Shown in pieces: positions 10,827-21,265 of a DNA stretch of 64,000 nt. The number at the start of each line of letters is the position of its first letter. Position 1 is the first letter of the stretch. The stretch is from NCBI GenBank assembly GCA_032690845.1, contig CM064417.1, positions 33,052,432-33,116,431 on the forward strand, written 5' to 3'. The translations under genes and the position numbers were made by a program. Origin of the DNA: Eleusine coracana subsp. coracana (taxonomy: Eukaryota > Streptophyta > Magnoliopsida > Poales > Poaceae). A model generated the notes under the pieces. The model worked only from the letters and a program-made list of their open reading frames with translations, had not been told where the DNA came from and searched no databases.

Positions 10827-12266
10827 CTAATATCGACGAACCTCAAATTGCTCGTCGTGTTGCCGCGCTCTTTCTATCTTCGTCAGTAGTTGAGTATCCA
10901 GAAACATGGCACGACCATGCTCTTCTGTCTCCACGCCTATTTTCAGACCAGAGAGGTCATCATCCTCCTTGCGCCGATCGGCGCTTTCAGGGAGCCGATC
11001 GGCACGGACAGGGTTATCACGCCGATCGGCGTCGGGTGTGCGCTGATCGGCGCGGGGCTTCTTTGCTCCTGCAGAGTGCTCTGGATCTTCTGTTTGTTTT
11101 CCTGATCGTGTAGCTATTGCCTTCAACTGCTCTGCAGACATTGTATTGCCAGGAATAGCCCCCTTGTTGCCTTGAATGGCTTGCGATAGTTGTCCTATCT
11201 GTTGCTCCATAATCTTGGTATGCTTCAAAATCTGCTCGTTGGAGCTCCCAATTTCTATCACCTTGTCATTAATTCTCTCAAGGACACAATCAATCTCCTT
11301 GAATTTAGCTTGATTGTCCTTGTTGATCTTCTCTTGAGCTTGGAAGAACTCGTGACATTGGAGATGAAGTGGGATAGAATTTTGCATGGACGAACTAGGA
11401 GAGAAAGAACTCCTTTGTTGATGATATTGGGGCTTCCATCCACTATTCTTCATATATTCTAACATCTTCATCTCTTCAGGGCAATCTTTTTGCACATAAC
11501 CAAATTCTCCACACTCACTACATGTCGAGCGTGATTCCGCCAGCTTGAGTGTCTCTTCCTTAGGGATATGAAGATTATTGTCCAACCTTCTTTGAATAGC
11601 ATCAAGGCAATCTATAATCAATTCTTCCTGAGTCTTCTCAATCACACTCTTCGCTACTCCTTTTGAAGGTTGCAAATTCCTTGAGCTTCTCTCGCCATCC
11701 CATGATTGCTTTTCAACTAACAACTTGATCAAATTCTTAGCTTCGGTGGGAGTTTTTGACATGAATGATCCTGCAGCCGAGGCATCCAAATGTTGACGTG
11801 ATAAAAGATTCAATCCTGTGTAGAACTTCTCAACAACTTCTCTAACCGTCAGACCATGATGAGGGCATGCATCCATATATTCATTGTATATTTCCCGTGC
11901 TTCTTCAATGGTCTCATCAATATTCTGTGTAAATCCAAGAATCTTATTTTTCAAAGCTTGAGTCTTACCGGGGGGAAAGTATTTGGCCAAGAATTCAGCT
12001 GCTAATGTGTTCCACACCATTTTTACTGTATTTTCCAATCCATTGTACCATTGCATGGGGCGTCCAACTAGAGACAAGGGGAACAGCCGCACACGTGCTT
12101 GATCTCCTGTCAATCCCGCTATCTTGAATGTACTGCAAACCTCAAGGAAGTGTTGCAAGTGATGATTGGGATCTACTGAACCTGTGAACGGTTGTTGCGC
12201 CACTATTCCATACCTGTTAGTTTCACTTAATAGAATATATGTACTAGAGAGACAAGTAAAGCACAA
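10827..12266 (-). CDS. Athila-like Gag polyprotein (retrotransposon)
   Basis: An open frame of 479 codons. The Retrotrans_gag domain occupies about residues 25-190 ('FTGSVDPNHHLQHFLEVC', 'RLFPLSLVGRPMQWYNGL', 'FLAKYFPPGKT', 'CPHHGL', 'LDASAAGSFMSKTPTEA'). A zinc-knuckle-like motif follows (CSECGEFGYVQKDCP) in which Tyr replaces the usual His of CX2CX4HX4C. A coiled-coil-like stretch follows. Near the C-terminus, ADRR/ADRL repeats are encoded directly by palindromes at about 10975-11049. The annotated first Met lies just downstream of the PBS; the true start is uncertain and may be upstream or lost. Gag forms the particle that packages element RNA. Downstream frameshifts break the link to protease. 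Confidence 0.8.
   Translation of the reverse strand: MCFTCLSSTYILLSETNRYGIVAQQPFTGSVDPNHHLQHFLEVCSTFKIAGLTGDQARVRLFPLSLVGRPMQWYNGLENTVKMVWNTLAAEFLAKYFPPGKTQALKNKILGFTQNIDETIEEAREIYNEYMDACPHHGLTVREVVEKFYTGLNLLSRQHLDASAAGSFMSKTPTEAKNLIKLLVEKQSWDGERSSRNLQPSKGVAKSVIEKTQEELIIDCLDAIQRRLDNNLHIPKEETLKLAESRSTCSECGEFGYVQKDCPEEMKMLEYMKNSGWKPQYHQQRSSFSPSSSMQNSIPLHLQCHEFFQAQEKINKDNQAKFKEIDCVLERINDKVIEIGSSNEQILKHTKIMEQQIGQLSQAIQGNKGAIPGNTMSAEQLKAIATRSGKQTEDPEHSAGAKKPRADQRTPDADRRDNPVRADRLPESADRRKEDDDLSGLKIGVETEEHGRAMFLDTQLLTKIERARQHDEQFEVRRY
10971..11052 (-). repeat. Palindrome cluster inside gag coding sequence
   Basis: Four copies of the CGATCG-centred palindrome at about 10975, 10996, 11023 and 11044 (spacings 21, 27, 21). 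They are read in frame as Ala-Asp-Arg-Arg or Ala-Asp-Arg-Leu within Gag, so coding sequence has accepted the family palindrome without frame loss. Confidence 0.85.
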
Positions 12267-12310
12267 TGACTAAACACTAATACATCAAACAATGTTTAAA
12301 AACCTGCTAT

Positions 12311-12330
12311 AGTCCCCGGCAACGGCGCCA
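12311..12330 (-). other. Primer-binding site, tRNA-Asp type
   Basis: On the minus strand TGGCGCCGTTGCCGGGGA lies 12 nt inside the 5' LTR. It is complementary to the 3' end of plant tRNA-Asp(GUC), the primer commonly associated with Athila/Tat elements. This fixes the element's orientation. Confidence 0.92.
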
Positions 12331-12342
12331 GAAAAAGGAGCT

Positions 12343-13762
12343 TGTTGGTCGTATCTACGCACCCACTTATATAACGCAAGAGGACGGTGTACGATTGTAG
12401 CACTTTTTCCCTTGAATTAAGTATTCCAAGGTTTATCGAATCCACTGGGACTGGTGAATTGAGCCGATCGGCACACTGGTGAATCTAAGCCAAATTTGTT
12501 GCGCCGATCGGCGTAGGAGTTGAGTCGATCGGCACACCAGTGAATCTGAGCTAAAGTATGCTAGATCTTGTAAACCTATGTTGTTAAATGAGTAGCTAGA
12601 TATCTACTAGTGAGATCGTAACCAGAAAGTCTAATTCAATAGCATCATAATGGGTAATTACATAGATCAATGAAAACATATAATGAGTAAGACCACCCTG
12701 CTTTCCGAGCGGCTCCTGATTTATCGCTGCCAAGAGGAAACCCTTAATCGCGCGAGTGTCTTACCCTACTCAACTATCCAATAGTGCGACGCAGGCTTAG
12801 TGCTGTCACCGCTAAACCACACTACTAGCATCCTCAAGCAACCATAATCAATGCAATGTTCGAACACTATCCTAATCACCACAATTAAGATAATATCTAC
12901 TTACTTAGGCTAGAACTAAGAAATTGAAATAAGCACATGCATGATTATAGAATCAAGATAGACAAATCACCAAAACCATCATCAACATATTCAATCATCC
13001 TTGAGATACATAGAGTAAGATTCATCCCCGTCGAGATGGCCTACCTTGACGGATCAACTCTTAACTCCAATGATTCTTGAAACTCAACTAGAGATCTATC
13101 CTAACGGGGCAAGCCCCGGTGGCTCTAACTCATGGATCTGGTGTCCCTCCGTCGCCTCTCTCTCTCTGCAGCGAGGGTTTACAAGTATTTATAGGGGTTC
13201 TACTTGTAAAGGACTCGGTTTCTAGCAAAATAAGGCGGTTGCGCCGATCGGCGCAGGATTGCGCCGATCGGCGCAAACCGTGTCATCTCTGATTTCTTCC
13301 CCGATTTGGTTCCTCTGTCTTCCACAGCTGCCATGTGGGCCTTTTCCTTCGAGATAAAGTCTTGTACTGCATGTTGAGATCTTGAAGTTCCATAAATCTT
13401 CTTGAAGTTTCATAAATCTTCTAGACAAATATCTTCAAGTGTCTTGCGTAGATAAACTTCCATAAACATGTGGAATGGGCCTTGGTCACTTCTGTGGGCC
13501 AAAACACCCTTGGGCCGATCAGCTCATGGACTGCGCCGATCGGCGCACTGGGCTTCTTGAGTGCTTTTCGTCGGTTCTGGACTCTTGTCTTCTCCATCAT
13601 CGCATTAATCACCAATTTTACTTGTTTCTGTAATAAAGCTCCAAAACAACGCATATACAAATATATAGACAATATCACAGGTAAATGGCCTAAATTAGTA
13701 TCAATTATGCTCTAATTGGGGTAATATTCACATATAAAAGGGGCACTTGGGAAGTGCCAACA
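12343..13762 (-). mobile_element. 5' LTR of the Athila-like element
   Basis: 1420 bp, bounded by TGTTGG and CCAACA. Compared with the 3' LTR it lacks about 200 bp around 12451, joining 'CACTGGGAC' directly to the 'GAATTGAGCCGATCGG' region. The TATA box (minus TATAAATA) is at 13186-13193. Palindrome pairs lie at 12505/12526, 13245/13265 and 13516/13537. Confidence 0.9.
13243..13272 (-). promoter_or_regulatory. TATA-proximal palindrome pair in the Athila-like U3
   Basis: Two perfect copies of GCGCCGATCGGCGC, 20 bp centre to centre. The nearer one is about 55 bp upstream of the minus-strand TATA box at 13186-13193. The same arrangement recurs in the 3' LTR. A cis-regulatory role is inferred from position, not shown. 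Confidence 0.55.
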
Positions 13763-15099
13763 GGGGGGGGGGAGTAGAGCTGTGTAGCAGCGGCAGGCAG
13801 TGGTGGCGGCGCTAGAGGTCGGCGAGTGCAAGTAGGCGAACGATGGCACTGTGAGGTGCGCAGGCGAGCTTCGGGGGTGTAGGCACGTCCGGAGGCGGTG
13901 GAGGCAGGCGGTGAAGGGCGGCGTGCTCTGTGCGGGCTTTCGGCGTCGGGGGTGAACATGGACGAAGACAAAGGGGTCTCCCTGATTTGACCTAGGTCAA
14001 AACCGAATCAACGGTTGAGATCAACCAAGGCGAGATCAATGGTCCAAGGCGAGATCAATGGTCTGGAGTTGGAATGCATCATGCCTTTTCGATATAGTGA
14101 GCGGACCGTCCGCTCCTTACACCGTATCGTCCGGTCAGTTCAAGACTCCTGGAAATCAAGGTTCTGGATGAACAGAACGTAGTATAGATCAGACTGTTCG
14201 GTCTTTAGAAACAGTTTTTTCTGGTCTCCATTTCTAGTCACTCGAAGCACTGTGCACAAGGCACAGACCGGACTGTACGGTCTATTAACCGGACCGTACG
14301 GTCACTACCAGGATTTTCGCAGAACAAGGAATTTCTCCATTTTCCAAGTGCCCTCACTCAACACTCAAATAAACACTACACTTGGAGCATGAAGGGAATT
14401 CTCAAACACTCCTTTTCAAATAGCGGCTCTATATGGTCTTATAATTTTTCGCAAATGCCAAATGAAGAATCAAGCAAATAAGAACCAAGGCAATTAAGAA
14501 CCAAATGGGTATGTATGAGCCTTAGTCCATGCACTGCATGAGTGGGTTTAACCTCGGAGTTCATAAGAGCTTGCTCAATGGGCATGAAGCACAATCCTTT
14601 CCTTTGGTCACACTTGTGGAGATGTAATCTCATATAGATCATGAGGCACAAATATCTCCAAATGCAACAAGCCTCCTTTGTGTTTCCTATTTGAGGCATG
14701 CAACAAGTATTTTACATATGCATAGAAAGTAAACAAGCCATATGGATGCAAGCAATATTAAATAAGTCACAAAGGAAATCTAACAATGTCAAGTTTGAAC
14801 CCCTCTCAAGTTTACTCACAATAAGCCATACCCTTGCCTTGAGAGAAGCCAAACCACCATCTCAAGCACTCCCCCTTGCTTATAGCTATCTTGAGTGGGT
14901 TAGATATTGACTAATTTTTATGTGTTTTTCTTTTAGTTATTTACACATGCATGGATGCAAAACATACTAGTCACAAAGGAGTCCTAATTACCATGCAACG
15001 CAAGAAAAAAAAAGAACACACTACAACTACCAAGAACAAACACAGATACCTCCCTCATGAGTAGAAACATCATTGAGATCCATGTCACTTGTGGTGAAC
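13763..15099. other. GC-rich patch and Copia-related non-coding remnant
   Basis: 13763-13960 continues the G run and GC-rich sequence left of the Athila-like insertion. A 20-bp phrase (CAAGGCGAGATCAATGGTC) is tandemly duplicated near 14028-14064. Two pairs of Copia-type palindromes lie at about 14107/14128 and 14274/14295 (both 21 bp). On the minus strand an AAGGGGGAGTG run near 14865 looks like a Copia polypurine tract. No protein gene is supported. Confidence 0.5.
14101..14303. promoter_or_regulatory. Two palindrome pairs of the ACCGGACCGTCCGGT type
   Basis: Centres at about 14107, 14128, 14274 and 14295; both pairs are spaced 21 bp. The surrounding sequence is not clearly one of the full LTRs seen at 27-38 kb, so this may be a diverged relative. 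Confidence 0.55.
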
Positions 15100-15999
15100 T
15101 GATGAGAACATCACTCTTATGGATACATCCAGCACTCCACCAACCAAAATGCAAGTTCATGCGCGACAACTGAATTTACGGGTGAGCTTGTTCCTAATGA
15201 TTCCTTTATGTGATTTTAAGAATAGATTGCTACCTAATGAATTAATTGTTGTTAGAAACCATGGAGATGATGATGAGATAGCTGGGGAGGTGATTGGAGA
15301 CGTGATGGGCCAGCAAGGACGTCCAAGCCAAGGTGGAGGCCCAATCAAAACCGACTTCGAGTCTATTTCGGAGTCCAGAACCAGTCTGCACTAAAATGGA
15401 TGCCCAGGACGCATACGGACTTGGATTTGTATGTTCTATATATGCCTGGAAAGATAACGAAAAGACCTTTCCGTCCCAACTGGTCCCATGTCAAAATTCA
15501 TCCTGAGCCGTCGGCAATCGCCAAAACAATTCGACTTCCAGAATCTGTCCTGGTGCTGCGACACCGTAATCGGTCTTTGGGCCATGTATCGAGTCGAGCC
15601 CACTTAGGGCTGCGTCCGGGGGGTCTTGCATGATCCTAGGGTCCTCATATACAACCGCCGCCTCTTCATTAGGGTTTGGGTTTTGCTTAGATTATTCTGT
15701 TGATAACAGTTTTGTCGTTTGATCGGTTTGTGAGATCCCAACTTGTGAGATTCATCGTATACTTGCAAATTTGGTTGCATTCTTCTTTGTTCTTGCTTGT
15801 GTTCTTGATTTGCAGGAAAGGATAAGCCTTCTCGGCGAGGTCAATCGTTCTTGAACAGTTGATAACCAGAGGAGACGTTGTGCTGCGATTGCGTGGTTCA
15901 GAACGTGTCGTTCGGAAGCCGGATCGATTTGTGTATCGCCTCCGCCTTAATCAAGATTATCAGAACCTACCGAAAGATCGGGAACCCTTGTTCACATCA
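15100..15999 (+). mobile_element. 5' LTR, TGATGAG family
   Basis: 900 bp, TGATGAGAAC to TTCACATCA. It is intact relative to the 3' LTR, which has lost about 440 bp. Frames such as 15119-15394 are LTR sequence that continues the upstream pol frame in the 3' copy. Confidence 0.9.
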
Positions 16000-16998
16000 A
16001 GTGGTAATCAGAGCTTCAGGTACACCATTAGGTTCACCGTTATCTTTGTTATTTTGTTTAATTCTAGAGTCCAGAATATTGCCCTACAAAAATATTTATT
16101 CGTCGTGTTTCCGCTGTCCTACACCCCCCTTGTGCCTTGCAATTTTCAGTTTAGTTTGCTTCTCTGAATTTTAGTCCCTACAAGGTCATTGTGTTGCTGG
16201 TCTAGTGCTTGTTCTTTGGTCTTGTTTGAGTCGTGCATATCCTTGTAATAGACAAACAAGGGAAAAATCAGTGTTGCATATGTTTAGATAATAGTATTGC
16301 TGGAATTATGTGCACTAAATATTTCATTAACATCTAGCCTTCTACTTTCGTGTGCAAAAGAAAATTAGAGTGCTCTGCTGCTGTCTCATTGTGATCAGAA
16401 GCCAACCAATTAGTGCTTGATCTTGTTATAGAAGTTTATTTTAGTTGTGCTATTACAAGAATCCTTTTGCTGCACTTGTAGTAAGAAAAAAAAAATATTC
16501 TAGGGTTCCATTGGTTGTAAAACTTGTAATACCTTGCTGCAGTTCTGATTCTCAAGAAAAGAAAAGAAAAAGGAAAAAGTGCACAAGAGAAAAAGCCGCA
16601 TAAAAAAAAAGAAGTAGAAAAAAGAAAAGATACAAATTCAGAATTTCTTGCATCCTTTGTGTCCTTTGTTGAGTCATTTGCTTGCTTGCTTGAACTAAGT
16701 CCGAGACAAGTTTAGGCCAGTGACATAGACTAGCTTGGGACTATTATTCAGTTTTGCAACTTCTTAATTGAAATTTTGCTAATCCTTGCTACCTAATATT
16801 GCCTATCCAAGCTCTATATATTTCCTTCTGAACAGGCATAAATTTTTTTGACTCTCGCAATCATCAGTTCACACTCTCCAACGTATCCTTTGCTTGTTGT
16901 AATTAAGAACTTTGTAAGAGCTTGATAAGATGCTTCCCTTTGCTTGTTGAGAGTTTACACTGTGATCACATAGTAGTGATAGGAAAATATACTTCCGT
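16000..16998 (+). other. Leader of the Ty3-type element
   Basis: Contains the PBS at about 16002-16014 and then an A/T-rich non-coding leader, including an A/G-rich stretch (about 16550-16630). No gag domain is recognisable here, so gag has been lost or never present. Confidence 0.55.
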
Positions 16999-17424
16999 GT
17001 GTTTCCTTGTTTGCTACTAACAATGACAGGTTACGCCACTCATGGTGATGATTCAACGTCGTCTAATAAGAACAATATGAGTGATGTATTACAAAGAGTG
17101 CTCAGTCCTCAAATGGAGAAGGTAGAGCAAAATCAATTGAACAATTTATTTCAGACTCACTTTGTTGTCAAGGATCGACGTTGTCGTGTTATCAATAATG
17201 GAGAGAGTAGCCGCAACATCGCAAGTTTACAATTAGTAGAGAAGCTTGGATTGACAACACAGCCACACCCATGTCCACACTACATCCAATGGGTAAATTC
17301 TTTTGGTAAGATAAAGGTAGATAAAATTGCACGCATTGAATTTTTTATTGGTTCTTATAAGGATAGTGCAGAATTTGATATAGTACCTATGCAAGCATGT
17401 CATTTGTTATTGAGTAAACCTTAG
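16999..17424 (+). pseudogene. Protease-like region of Ty3-type polyprotein, nonsense-terminated
   Basis: The frame contains 'VVKDRRCRVINNGESSRNIAS', matching the usual 'VIVDGGSCNNIAS' protease region of grass Ty3 elements; the catalytic Asp position is Asn here. It continues 'KLGLTTQPHPCPHYIQW' and 'DIVPMQACHLLLSKP'. It stops at TAG (17422-17424) exactly where relatives have Trp in 'GRPWQ'. The downstream region at 17425-17508 is still readable as 'YSFKYNDRRVTLKPM', so the stop looks like a single TGG to TAG change. Retropepsin would mature Gag-Pol; this copy is dead. Confidence 0.7.
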
Positions 17425-17508
17425 ATTATTACAAGTAATGCTTCGCACAATGCCATTATAAATAGCTACTCATTTAAATACAATGATAGAAGAGTTACTC
17501 TTAAACCT

Positions 17509-18843
17509 ATGACCGCTGCTGAAATTTTAGAAGAGGATCAACAAAGGCTTGAAAGGAGAAAGAATGAACCGTTTAGGAAAGAATGGACTGTTTCAAATGT
17601 TGCAACACTTACATCAAAATCTGAATTAGATGATGAACATATTTCCTTGCCTCTTGTTACAACTAATACATTTCAGGTTCTACACAAAGAAGAGGATAGT
17701 GAGAAAGATGAAGAACATGTTGTTGCTTCAGGTAAGAGCTTTCTTGATGTGATGAATTGTTCCAACAATCTTGTTGTATTGGAACCTTGTCTTGATTTGG
17801 CTTTGCCACAAGTTGATTTATCTACTGATCCTAATAATAAAGAGGAGTTGTGTGCCACTGCTTCACTTATACCTTTGCCACAACAAATGAATAAGCTTGA
17901 TATTTTTGCTTATGATTCACCTACTAGTGCTGAAATAAAACATTTGATTTTAATAACATGTGAAAAGGATGAGCAGAAATTATTGTCTTCTCTAAATACT
18001 TTGGGTTATATTGAATTTGATGTTCTTTATGATCTAAATACCATGGAGAAGCAAATCTTTTCTCAAACTGAATTGCCTTTACTAACAAGAAACGAATTTT
18101 ATGCTATAGGAAACTATGATCATAGAGGTGTATTTATGGTGCATAAAGTTTATATTTGCTCAAACATGAATACTCCTTGTGTTGTACAACCAAATGATGA
18201 ACTAGAAAACTGCAATAACAATTACCATGTCATGTCATGTTTTTCTAGTGTTTTTAAGATCACATATTTTCTATCTTGTCATAAGAGGGAGAATGATGTT
18301 TATATTGCTGAGCAAGTTTTCATAGAGGTCATTAATTTGCATGGCATGAGTTCTATTGTAGTTTCACATTGTGATGATAAATTTTATAATGCATATAAAT
18401 ATGAGTTGTATCCCAAGTTTGGGAATAGTTTTACAATTAATATTTCAGATTTGAGACCATACATGGGAGAAAGAGATGAGCTCGAGTCGAGGACGACTCT
18501 AATTCAAAAGGGGGAGAATGATGAGGACATCACCCTTATGGATACACCCAGCACTCCGCCAACCAAAATGCAAGTTCATGCGCGACAACTGAATTTACGG
18601 GTGAGCTTGTTCCTAATGATTCCTTTATGTGATTTTAAGAATAGATTGCTACCTAATGAATTAATTGTTGTTAGAAACCATGGAGATGATGATGAGATAG
18701 CTGGGGAGGTGATTGGAGATGTGATGGGCCAGCAAGGACGTCCAAGCCAAGGTGGAGGCCCAATCAAAACCGACTTCGAGTCTGTTTCGGAGCTCAGAAC
18801 CAGTAAGCCTTCTCGGCGAGGTCAATCGTTCTTGAACGGTTGA
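17509..18843 (+). pseudogene. Ty3-type pol remnant: linker plus integrase C-terminal stub
   Basis: Starts in the post-protease linker ('MTAAEILEEDQQRLER'), runs through a low-complexity acidic spacer, then shows 'INLHGMSSIVVSHCDDKF', a decayed integrase core segment, joined to 'YELYPKFGNSFTINISDLRPYMGE', the usual integrase C-terminal end. The RT, RNase H and most of integrase have been deleted. The frame crosses the PPT and enters the 3' LTR, ending at 18843. It is one continuous ORF of 444 codons and could be translated, but no catalytic activity is expected. Confidence 0.65.
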
Positions 18844-18980
18844 TAACCAGAGGAGACGTTGTGCTGCGATTGCGTGGTTCAGAACGTGTCATTCGGAAGC
18901 CGGATCGATTTGTGTATCGCCTCCGCCTTAATCAAGATTATCAGAACCTACCGAAAGATCGGGAACCCTTGTTCACATCA
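18519..18980 (+). mobile_element. 3' LTR with internal deletion
   Basis: 462 bp. Relative to the 5' LTR about 440 bp is missing between 'CAGAACCAG' and 'TAAGCCTTCTCGG'. Both outer ends are intact, so the deletion occurred after insertion or by template switching. Confidence 0.88.
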
Positions 18981-18985
18981 TGGAC

Positions 18986-20992
18986 TTCACTTGATCTTCA
19001 AGTAAGTTCCCGGTCCACCACTACCTCCATTTTCTAGGTCTTGTTCTTGGGCACCCACTTGTACTTCGTTGACCCTCAAGATCAACAATGCACTTAGGCA
19101 CCCATATGCTCTTGACCTTTCTCTTCTTGTTTGGTGGTCCCAAAGCCTTTTCTTTCACCTTGTCATCATTGTTCCTAAAAATCTTGTAATGTGTGTTCTC
19201 ATGGAACAAGTTAGCATTAGGTAAAACAATCGAACTTCTCACCATAGGATAATCCTTGATGGTGTGACCATCCTTGCAACACCTCTCGCAATAGTAGTCG
19301 TCGGTGAGTAAGGGCTTGATCTAAGCAGGGATGGAGTCACCCGTCCCGATGATGTCGATGGCGGCAGGATATGAGCCAAGTCCCCGGTGGGAGATATTGT
19401 TCACAAGGTTTCTCCCAAGGATCTCCTTACGGATGGCTCTACCACGTGTGAGGCTCACGAATCCATCCATCATCATCTTTCTCTCTTCCTTGAGTTTGTG
19501 ATATTCCTCCATAACAAATAGCTCAAGAGAAGAAACCTCGACTGAGGTGGTTAGTTCATCACACATAGTAGAAGCATCACTCTTGGATGAACTAGAGGAG
19601 GGAGAAGCAAGGTTCTCAACATTGATGGCCTCAAAAGTAAGTTCTAGGGCCTCGTACTTCTTACGTAGCTCTACATGATCACCCTTGAGTTTGTCATAAC
19701 TCTTGTTTAGGGCCTCATGAGATGTGACAAGTTCCTTGAGCTCACTCTCAAGCTCACCAACATGGTCCTAAGCCAACTTAAATTCTTTTCATACCACTTC
19801 CAATATTTTGGATTTCTTGATGGCGATGTCTCGGGCTTGCTCAAGTATACTCCAAAGCTCGATATATGAGAGCTCCTCATTATCGCTATCGTCGCTGCTC
19901 TCGTCCTCACTCTCCCCAAGTTGGCTCATGGCCATGAGGCACATGGGAGGTGGTGGAAGAGCTCATGGAAGTGTAGTCTTGATCATGGCGGCCGGCCACT
20001 TCTTCATCATCGCTTGAGGAAGAGGATGTGTCACTTGAATTGTCACTTGTCCACTCTCCAACAAGGGCCTCGCTTGACAACTTCTTGTTGCCTTGAGCTT
20101 TGCCTTTGCCTTTGCCTTTGCTCTTGTCCTTGTTAAAGTACTTCTTCTTCTTTTGCTTGGCTTTGGGGTCTTCTTCTTCTTCTTCTTCTTCATCACTTGA
20201 GTCTTGGGACTTGAAAGCTTCTTTCTTTGGCTTGGGGCAATCTTGAACAAAGTGGTTCTTGGATCCATAGTTGAAGCACTTGCCCTTGGACTTGGAAGCA
20301 AACTTGTTCTTGAAGGTTCTCATCTTCTTCATAAGAAGAGCCAAGTCCTCACTCAAGTAATCTTTGTCATCATCATCATCATCATCATCTTCTTCTTCTT
20401 CAATCACTGCATTCTTCTTGCTCTTCTTGCTCTTAATAGGCTCTTGCTTCTTAGCTTGAAGAGCTAGGTTGGATGGTTGAGGATCATCCATACCCAACTG
20501 ATAGCTCTCGAAAGCAGTGATCTTGCCAAGAATGTCCTTCATGGTCTTGGTCTTGAGGTCACCTTGCAAGGTAAAGGTGATGATGGACTTGTACTTAGGG
20601 TCTTTGAATAACCTCAAAAACCTTGTTATCACCTCAACAGGCTTGATCTTGAAGTCATCCCCAAGAGCATTGATCTCCTCCACTAGTACATGAAAGTGAG
20701 AATAAATAGTGTTAGCTCCCTTATCTGGCAATCTAATGAAGTTATCATATTTGTTCTTCAGCACATAATATTCTTCCTCTTTGACATCACTAGTGATGAA
20801 GATACCATGTGCTGTCAAATTTGCATCCAATCTAACAAAGACATCCTTAGATATGCATGCAAACAGAGCATTCTTGGCCTTAGCGTTGTTCTTAATGAAA
20901 TCAGGTTCAAGCAGGTTCACATTTGCATCCGAATCTTGGGTCACCATCCACATCTCTAGATCAATGGACTCAAGGTAGGCTTTCATATGAGC
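18986..20992 (-). pseudogene. Copia-type Gag (UBN2) of a minus-strand element
   Basis: The best frame (20986-19907, 359 aa) shows the UBN2/gag pattern of Copia elements: 'YLESIDLEMWMV', 'NALFACISKDVFVRLD', 'YYVLKNKYDNFIRLPDKG', 'VEVITRFLRLFKDPKY', 'SYQLGMDDPQPS', then Lys-rich and acidic tracts and a zinc knuckle (CFNYGSKNHFVQDCP, where Tyr replaces the second Cys). Further frames carry a coiled-coil region and a second knuckle-like motif 'YCERCCKDGHTIKDYP' near 19290-19245, then 'KKRKVKSIWVPK'. Frameshifts and stops break it. It is the same protein as at 38.4-41.6 kb. Its 5' end was cut off by the Ty3 insertion at 20998-27175; its 3' end by the one at 15100-18980. Confidence 0.85.
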
Positions 20993-21265
20993 CTTCCTAA
21001 TAAAGACACGACGACGGTGTCCGAGTTTTGTCCCAATCTTTCACGGTACTAAACAACAAAATAATCTTTCTCGGGATTTTACTTAACTCGCCTTATGAGC
21101 AGCAGCAAATTTACTAGCAAAATATCTCTAGCAGAAACACCAGCAAATACTTTGTAGACTAGTAGTCTCGAGTAATATACTTGATCAAATATATATAAGG
21201 GCCAGCAATCACCAAATCAATAAACACATGTGTGTAGCTCTATCACAGACCAGTATAATAGGTAA

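Larger units (their letters stand above)
4139..13762 (-). mobile_element. Complete non-autonomous Athila/Tat-like LTR retrotransposon
   Basis: This element reads on the minus strand in the order 5' LTR (13762-12343), tRNA-Asp PBS, gag, protease, ORF1/env-like remains, PPT, 3' LTR (5754-4139). Both termini are TGTTGG/CCAACA and both flanks are G runs, consistent with a GGGGG target duplication. RT, RNase H and integrase are absent: after the protease stop only non-coding sequence follows, including a GGTTGCCTCCCAAG block familiar from Athila-type 3' regions. The 5' LTR (1420 bp) is shorter than the 3' LTR (1616 bp) because of a deletion near 12451. Palindromes of the TGCGCCGATCGGCGCA family are scattered in LTRs, spacers and gag. 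Confidence 0.9.
15100..18980 (+). mobile_element. Non-autonomous Ty3-type LTR retrotransposon
   Basis: The 5' LTR is 15100-15999, the 3' LTR 18519-18980, with TGAAC/TGGAC target duplications (one mismatch) at 15095-15099 and 18981-18985. A primer site TGGTAATCAGAGC (a variant of the initiator tRNA-Met site) follows the 5' LTR at about 16002. The PPT AAAAGGGGGAGAA is at 18506-18518. The internal region keeps a protease-like ORF and an integrase C-terminal stub but no RT. It inserted into a minus-strand Copia element: gag sequence lies on one flank (19.0-21.0 kb). Confidence 0.88.

Noticed and set aside
15119..15394. Independent protein gene in the LTR
   Set aside because: Identical frame recurs in all LTRs of the family as the tail of the pol frame; no separate gene.
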